Source of the DNA: Candidatus Falkowbacteria bacterium RIFOXYC2_FULL_48_21
GTDB taxonomy: Bacteria; Patescibacteriota; Patescibacteriia; UBA11705; JABHMO01
Direction: 5' to 3'
Assembly (NCBI GenBank): GCA_001778275.1
Contig: MFGM01000065.1
Coordinates: 1-7,191, forward strand
Length of the DNA stretch: 7,191 nucleotides
The notes beneath the pieces were generated by a model. The model saw only the letters and a program-made list of their open reading frames with translations, ran no database searches and was not told the DNA's origin. A program made the translations under genes and the position numbers. Position 1 is the first letter of the stretch. Every line of letters starts with the position of its first letter. This document shows positions 4,968 through 7,191 of the stretch, piece after piece.

Positions 4968-5039
4968 GGATGGTGGGATATGACGTGAAGAAGGGCAAGG
5001 GGCAAAATAAATTAAAAATTAAAAACAAAAAATATAATT

Positions 5040-5294
5040 ATGGCAAAAGAAAAGCCAATCGCCGAGATTACGCATTACTTCGACAAAATCGGAGTGGCGG
5101 TGCTTGCCATCAAGGGCAAGTTGAAAATCGGTGATAAAATTAAAATCAAAGGCGGGGAGGTGGCGTTCGAGCAGGTGATCGACTCCCTGCAGATTGACAA
5201 GGATCAGGTAAAGGCGGTGAAGAAGGGCGATGATGTCGGTCTGAAGGTCGATCAAAAAGTTCGTCCGGGCTACAAGGCCTTTCTCGTTAAGTAA
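5040..5294 (+). CDS. Stand-alone EF-Tu domain-2-like beta-barrel protein
   Basis: An 84-residue protein resembling domain 2 of translation GTPases, without the GTPase domain. The barrel landmarks are visible: the strand before KLKIGDKIKIKG (27-38), the central FEQVIDSLQID (43-53), and KGDDVGLKV (62-70) followed by the closing VRPGYKAFLV (74-83). The 'IKVGDEVEI...GDNVG' pattern of EF-Tu is clearly echoed. Similar small proteins are usually annotated 'translation elongation factor-like'. They also resemble the barrel appended to some U32 peptidases. The role is unknown; RNA or protein binding is a guess from the fold. The gene lies 72 bases after the ccdA-like gene. It has no Shine-Dalgarno site, and an A-rich stretch containing TATAAT (5033-5038) abuts the ATG, too close to act as its -10 box. 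It is probably cotranscribed from upstream. Confidence 0.8.
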   Translation: MAKEKPIAEITHYFDKIGVAVLAIKGKLKIGDKIKIKGGEVAFEQVIDSLQIDKDQVKAVKKGDDVGLKVDQKVRPGYKAFLVK

Positions 5295-5313
5295 GTCATT
5301 TTTTGGAGCGATT

Positions 5314-5343
5314 TTGCGTCCCCCTGGTTTTTTTGGTTATAAA
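5314..5343 (+). promoter_or_regulatory. Possible promoter for the large membrane protein gene
   Basis: TTGCGT (5314-5319) and TATAAA (5338-5343) are 18 bases apart: a weak -35 with a fair -10 box. Transcription would start near 5350, about 26 bases before the ATG at 5376. The leader has no Shine-Dalgarno site but repeats ATCTCCT (5355-5361, 5364-5370), which is pyrimidine-rich and cannot pair with the 16S tail. Confidence 0.35.
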
Positions 5344-5375
5344 AATATTCCAATTATCTCCTTTATCTCCTATTT

Positions 5376-6980
5376 ATGGCGCACATTATCGAAAAACTGA
5401 TTGACAACTTTTTCGCTCCGGAGGGCGGGCCGAAAGACGGCGAAAAAATAAAGATCAATACCGTCATCGCCAAGGCCGCTTTGGTTTACGAAAAAATCAG
5501 AAATGCGGTTGACTATCAAGAAGATCATTTGGTGCGCAAAAACGCGATTCATCGAATACTGAAGCGCAAGTTGGTGTATGAAAAGCTGGTGATGGAAAAT
5601 TATCTTCTCGACAAGTTTCACAACGAGAACATGTCCGAGCAATTGTTGCAGGAGTTGATTCGCGGCCGTTATATCAGCAATGACGTTTCCGTCGGCATGA
5701 TCGCCGTTGTTGACGAGATCGTGAAGAAATACAATCAACTACTTAGCCGCGTCAAGGAAATGGAGGGGCAACTGGAAAAGGGCATGTTTGATTATTTTCT
5801 CGAGCTGGCGGCGGTGGAGATCGAACAGACGCTGATTCCGAATAAAAAGGACAAAGCCCTTATCAACGCCATGTTTTCCGCGTTGAATCCGCGCGTCAAA
5901 TTGCAAAACTCCGATATCGATGACAAGGAACGCGAATTGCAAGTTTATTTGGCTTGTCATCGAGCATTGTCAAAGTGGGACACGGGCATGTTGCGACATT
6001 TGCTTTTGAACTTGTACTATCCGGAATGGAAGCACGCGGACGACGCGTTGATTTTGAGATTGGCGAATAGTATCGGCAAGGTGGTACCGGAGTTTGAAAA
6101 ACAAATCAATCATCCGTGGCAAAAGCAGTTCCAAAAGGTGATGCAAAAAAACATTATCATTTTTTGGGCCATTCGCGATATTATGGAGGCCAATCCAAAA
6201 ACGGTTCGTTCGATTTTTGCCGATGCCGAACTATTGGAAACGGAAATCAAAAAGGCGATTACCAAGCGTTACAAAGGCGTTTATGCGAAGTTGCAGCGCG
6301 GCGTGGTGCGCAGTATTATTTACGTTTTTTTCACCAAAATGATTTTGGCGCTCGCCATCGAGTTTCCGATGGATTGGTATATTGCCGGGGCAATCAATTA
6401 TTTTACGGTGGCCGTCAATATTATCTTCCCGCCATTTCTCATGTTTGTCGTGGCGATATTCATTCGCATGCCGAAAAAGGAAAATACGGAACGCATTATT
6501 CAGGAGATCAAAAACATCGCGTTGGCGGACGGGCGGGGCGCTGTTTATGAGCTCAAGGATCCGAAACGTCGCGGCCAAACCGTGCGCTTCATGTTCAATT
6601 TGATTTATTCGATCAGTTTTGTCTTTTCCTTGTTCGTGATTTTTTTCTTTTTGAATAAATTTGATTTTAACGTTGTCAGCAGTTTGATCTTCGTCCTGTT
6701 TCTGACACTGGTCAGCTTCTTCGGTATCCGTATTCGTCGGCCGGTGGCGGATTTGCTGGCGATTGATAGGAAAGACAATTTTATCGGCTCGATCATTGAT
6801 TTTTTCGCGCTGCCGTTTGTCAGTATGGGACGCTGGATGTCAAATAAGTTTTCCAAAATTAATGTCATCGCTATATTTCTCGACGTGATTATCGAAGCAC
6901 CGTTCAAATTGATTATCGAAGTGTTTGAAGATTTATTCGGGTTTTTCAAAGAAAAGAAAGAGGATGTGCTTAGCGAATAG
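5376..6980 (+). CDS. Large protein with C-terminal membrane helices, uncharacterised
   Basis: A 534-residue protein I cannot assign a function. Residues 1-300 are soluble, charged and apparently all helical, with no cysteine cluster or nucleotide-binding motif. Heptad-like stretches lie near 105-150 and 280-308. The C-terminal part has hydrophobic segments at about 312-329, 339-363 (containing NIIFPPFLMF), 407-426 and 433-450. Two amphipathic or membrane-skimming helices follow (about 467-485 and 495-525), ending in an acidic/lysine tail. The loop between the second and third segments (364-405) is polar and basic. The even number of helices puts both soluble ends on the same side, presumably the cytoplasm. 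The arrangement fits a large hypothetical family I associate with candidate-phyla-radiation genomes, recalled rather than shown. It starts 81 bases after the EF-Tu-like gene. No Shine-Dalgarno site is present, but the frame begins at the first ATG and is long and uninterrupted. Confidence 0.8.
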   Translation: MAHIIEKLIDNFFAPEGGPKDGEKIKINTVIAKAALVYEKIRNAVDYQEDHLVRKNAIHRILKRKLVYEKLVMENYLLDKFHNENMSEQLLQELIRGRYISNDVSVGMIAVVDEIVKKYNQLLSRVKEMEGQLEKGMFDYFLELAAVEIEQTLIPNKKDKALINAMFSALNPRVKLQNSDIDDKERELQVYLACHRALSKWDTGMLRHLLLNLYYPEWKHADDALILRLANSIGKVVPEFEKQINHPWQKQFQKVMQKNIIIFWAIRDIMEANPKTVRSIFADAELLETEIKKAITKRYKGVYAKLQRGVVRSIIYVFFTKMILALAIEFPMDWYIAGAINYFTVAVNIIFPPFLMFVVAIFIRMPKKENTERIIQEIKNIALADGRGAVYELKDPKRRGQTVRFMFNLIYSISFVFSLFVIFFFLNKFDFNVVSSLIFVLFLTLVSFFGIRIRRPVADLLAIDRKDNFIGSIIDFFALPFVSMGRWMSNKFSKINVIAIFLDVIIEAPFKLIIEVFEDLFGFFKEKKEDVLSE

Positions 6981-7047
6981 GGCTAGACAGGGCGAGAAAG
7001 GGCAATAGGGCAATGAGGCATACCGTCGCGTATAAGTAGATTTAGAA

Positions 7048-7077
7048 AAAATCAGTCGACGGCAATCGACTGATTTT
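7048..7077. terminator. Bidirectional hairpin terminator
   Basis: Perfect 12-base arms AAAATCAGTCGA (7048-7059) and TCGACTGATTTT (7066-7077) enclose the loop CGGCAA. On the + strand the GC part is followed by TTTT; on the minus strand by TTTTTTCT. It lies 67 bases past the stop of the large membrane protein gene, the only gene seen that it would end. Confidence 0.8.
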
Positions 7078-7090
7078 GCATATGCCTGTT

Positions 7091-7119
7091 TTGACATTTA
7101 ACTTTAACTGTGCCATTAT
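7091..7119 (+). promoter_or_regulatory. Promoter-like pair before the partial gene at the right edge
   Basis: TTGACA (7091-7096, perfect) and CATTAT (7114-7119, four of six) are exactly 17 bases apart. Transcription would begin near 7126, leaving a leader of about 39 bases before the ATG at 7165. The position just past a terminator strengthens the case. Confidence 0.6.
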
Positions 7120-7164
7120 TGCTGGCGAGCGAGTCGTGGTTAAGGGTTTTGCTAATTGAAAAGT

Positions 7165-7191
7165 ATGGCCGACAATGTGATTTTGCGATTC
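7165..7191 (+). CDS. Start of a gene running off the window (nine codons)
   Basis: The ATG at 7165 opens MADNVILRF, which reaches the window end without a stop. An in-frame TAA (7153-7155) just upstream limits the start to this ATG or the TTG at 7156. A promoter-like pair and a terminator to its left support a new transcription unit. No clear Shine-Dalgarno site is present (GAAAAGT precedes it). The 'VILRF' beginning is reminiscent of ABC-type ATPase N-termini such as ABC-F proteins, but nine residues cannot establish that. Confidence 0.55.

Noticed and set aside
5033..5038. TATAAT as the -10 box of the EF-Tu-like gene
   Set aside because: It ends one base before the ATG, so transcription would start inside the gene; no -35 box accompanies it.

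Overview
The window reads as chromosome from a candidate-phyla-radiation (Patescibacteria-type) bacterium. This is inferred from gene content: a minimal CcdA-like electron shuttle, a free-standing EF-Tu domain-2-like barrel, a small rhomboid protease, and a ~530-residue membrane protein of a type I associate with these genomes. Several genes also lack Shine-Dalgarno sites. TGA is used as an ordinary stop (2379-2381, 3116-3118, 4965-4967), so the lineages that recode UGA are unlikely. No transposase, tRNA, rRNA or CRISPR array was recognised.

Left part (1-3145, + strand): a small two-helix membrane protein ends at a perfect hairpin. It is followed by the most interesting locus, two paralogous LIM-like zinc-finger/DA1-type metallopeptidases (364-1197 and 2396-3118) flanking a membrane protein (1311-2381). 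The first paralog has eight cysteine pairs before its peptidase domain and the second has four. Both keep HELFHAW and the preceding 'GLP' segment seen in plant DA1. The membrane protein carries two tandem copies of a 46-residue P-x-T-G module in its soluble part and is closely coupled to the second peptidase. The block closes at a good intrinsic terminator.

Middle (3146-4298): a spacer holds a nested inverted-repeat element that also reads as a 30-codon ORF, followed by a strong bidirectional terminator. The minus-strand rhomboid protease gene has an almost consensus promoter (TTGACA, 17 bases, TATCAT) and a perfect 12-base tandem duplication in its leader. Between that promoter and the extended -10 promoter of the divergent ccdA-like gene lies a REP/BIME-like cluster. 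It contains a 20-base-arm perfect palindrome, an inverted and two direct copies of one short hairpin unit, and a compensatory base-pair change between the direct copies.

Right part (4299-7191, + strand): the CcdA-like thiol:disulfide carrier, the EF-Tu domain-2-like mini-protein and the large C-terminally membrane-anchored protein follow in one direction, all without an evident Shine-Dalgarno site. A bidirectional terminator hairpin (7048-7077) and a promoter-like pair then precede the first nine codons of another gene, which runs off the window.

The genes do not form one recognisable pathway. The DA1-like/membrane/DA1-like block is the best candidate for an undescribed functional unit. The rhomboid and CcdA-like pair are both membrane proteins that act on envelope substrates, but their divergent arrangement alone does not show a shared role.
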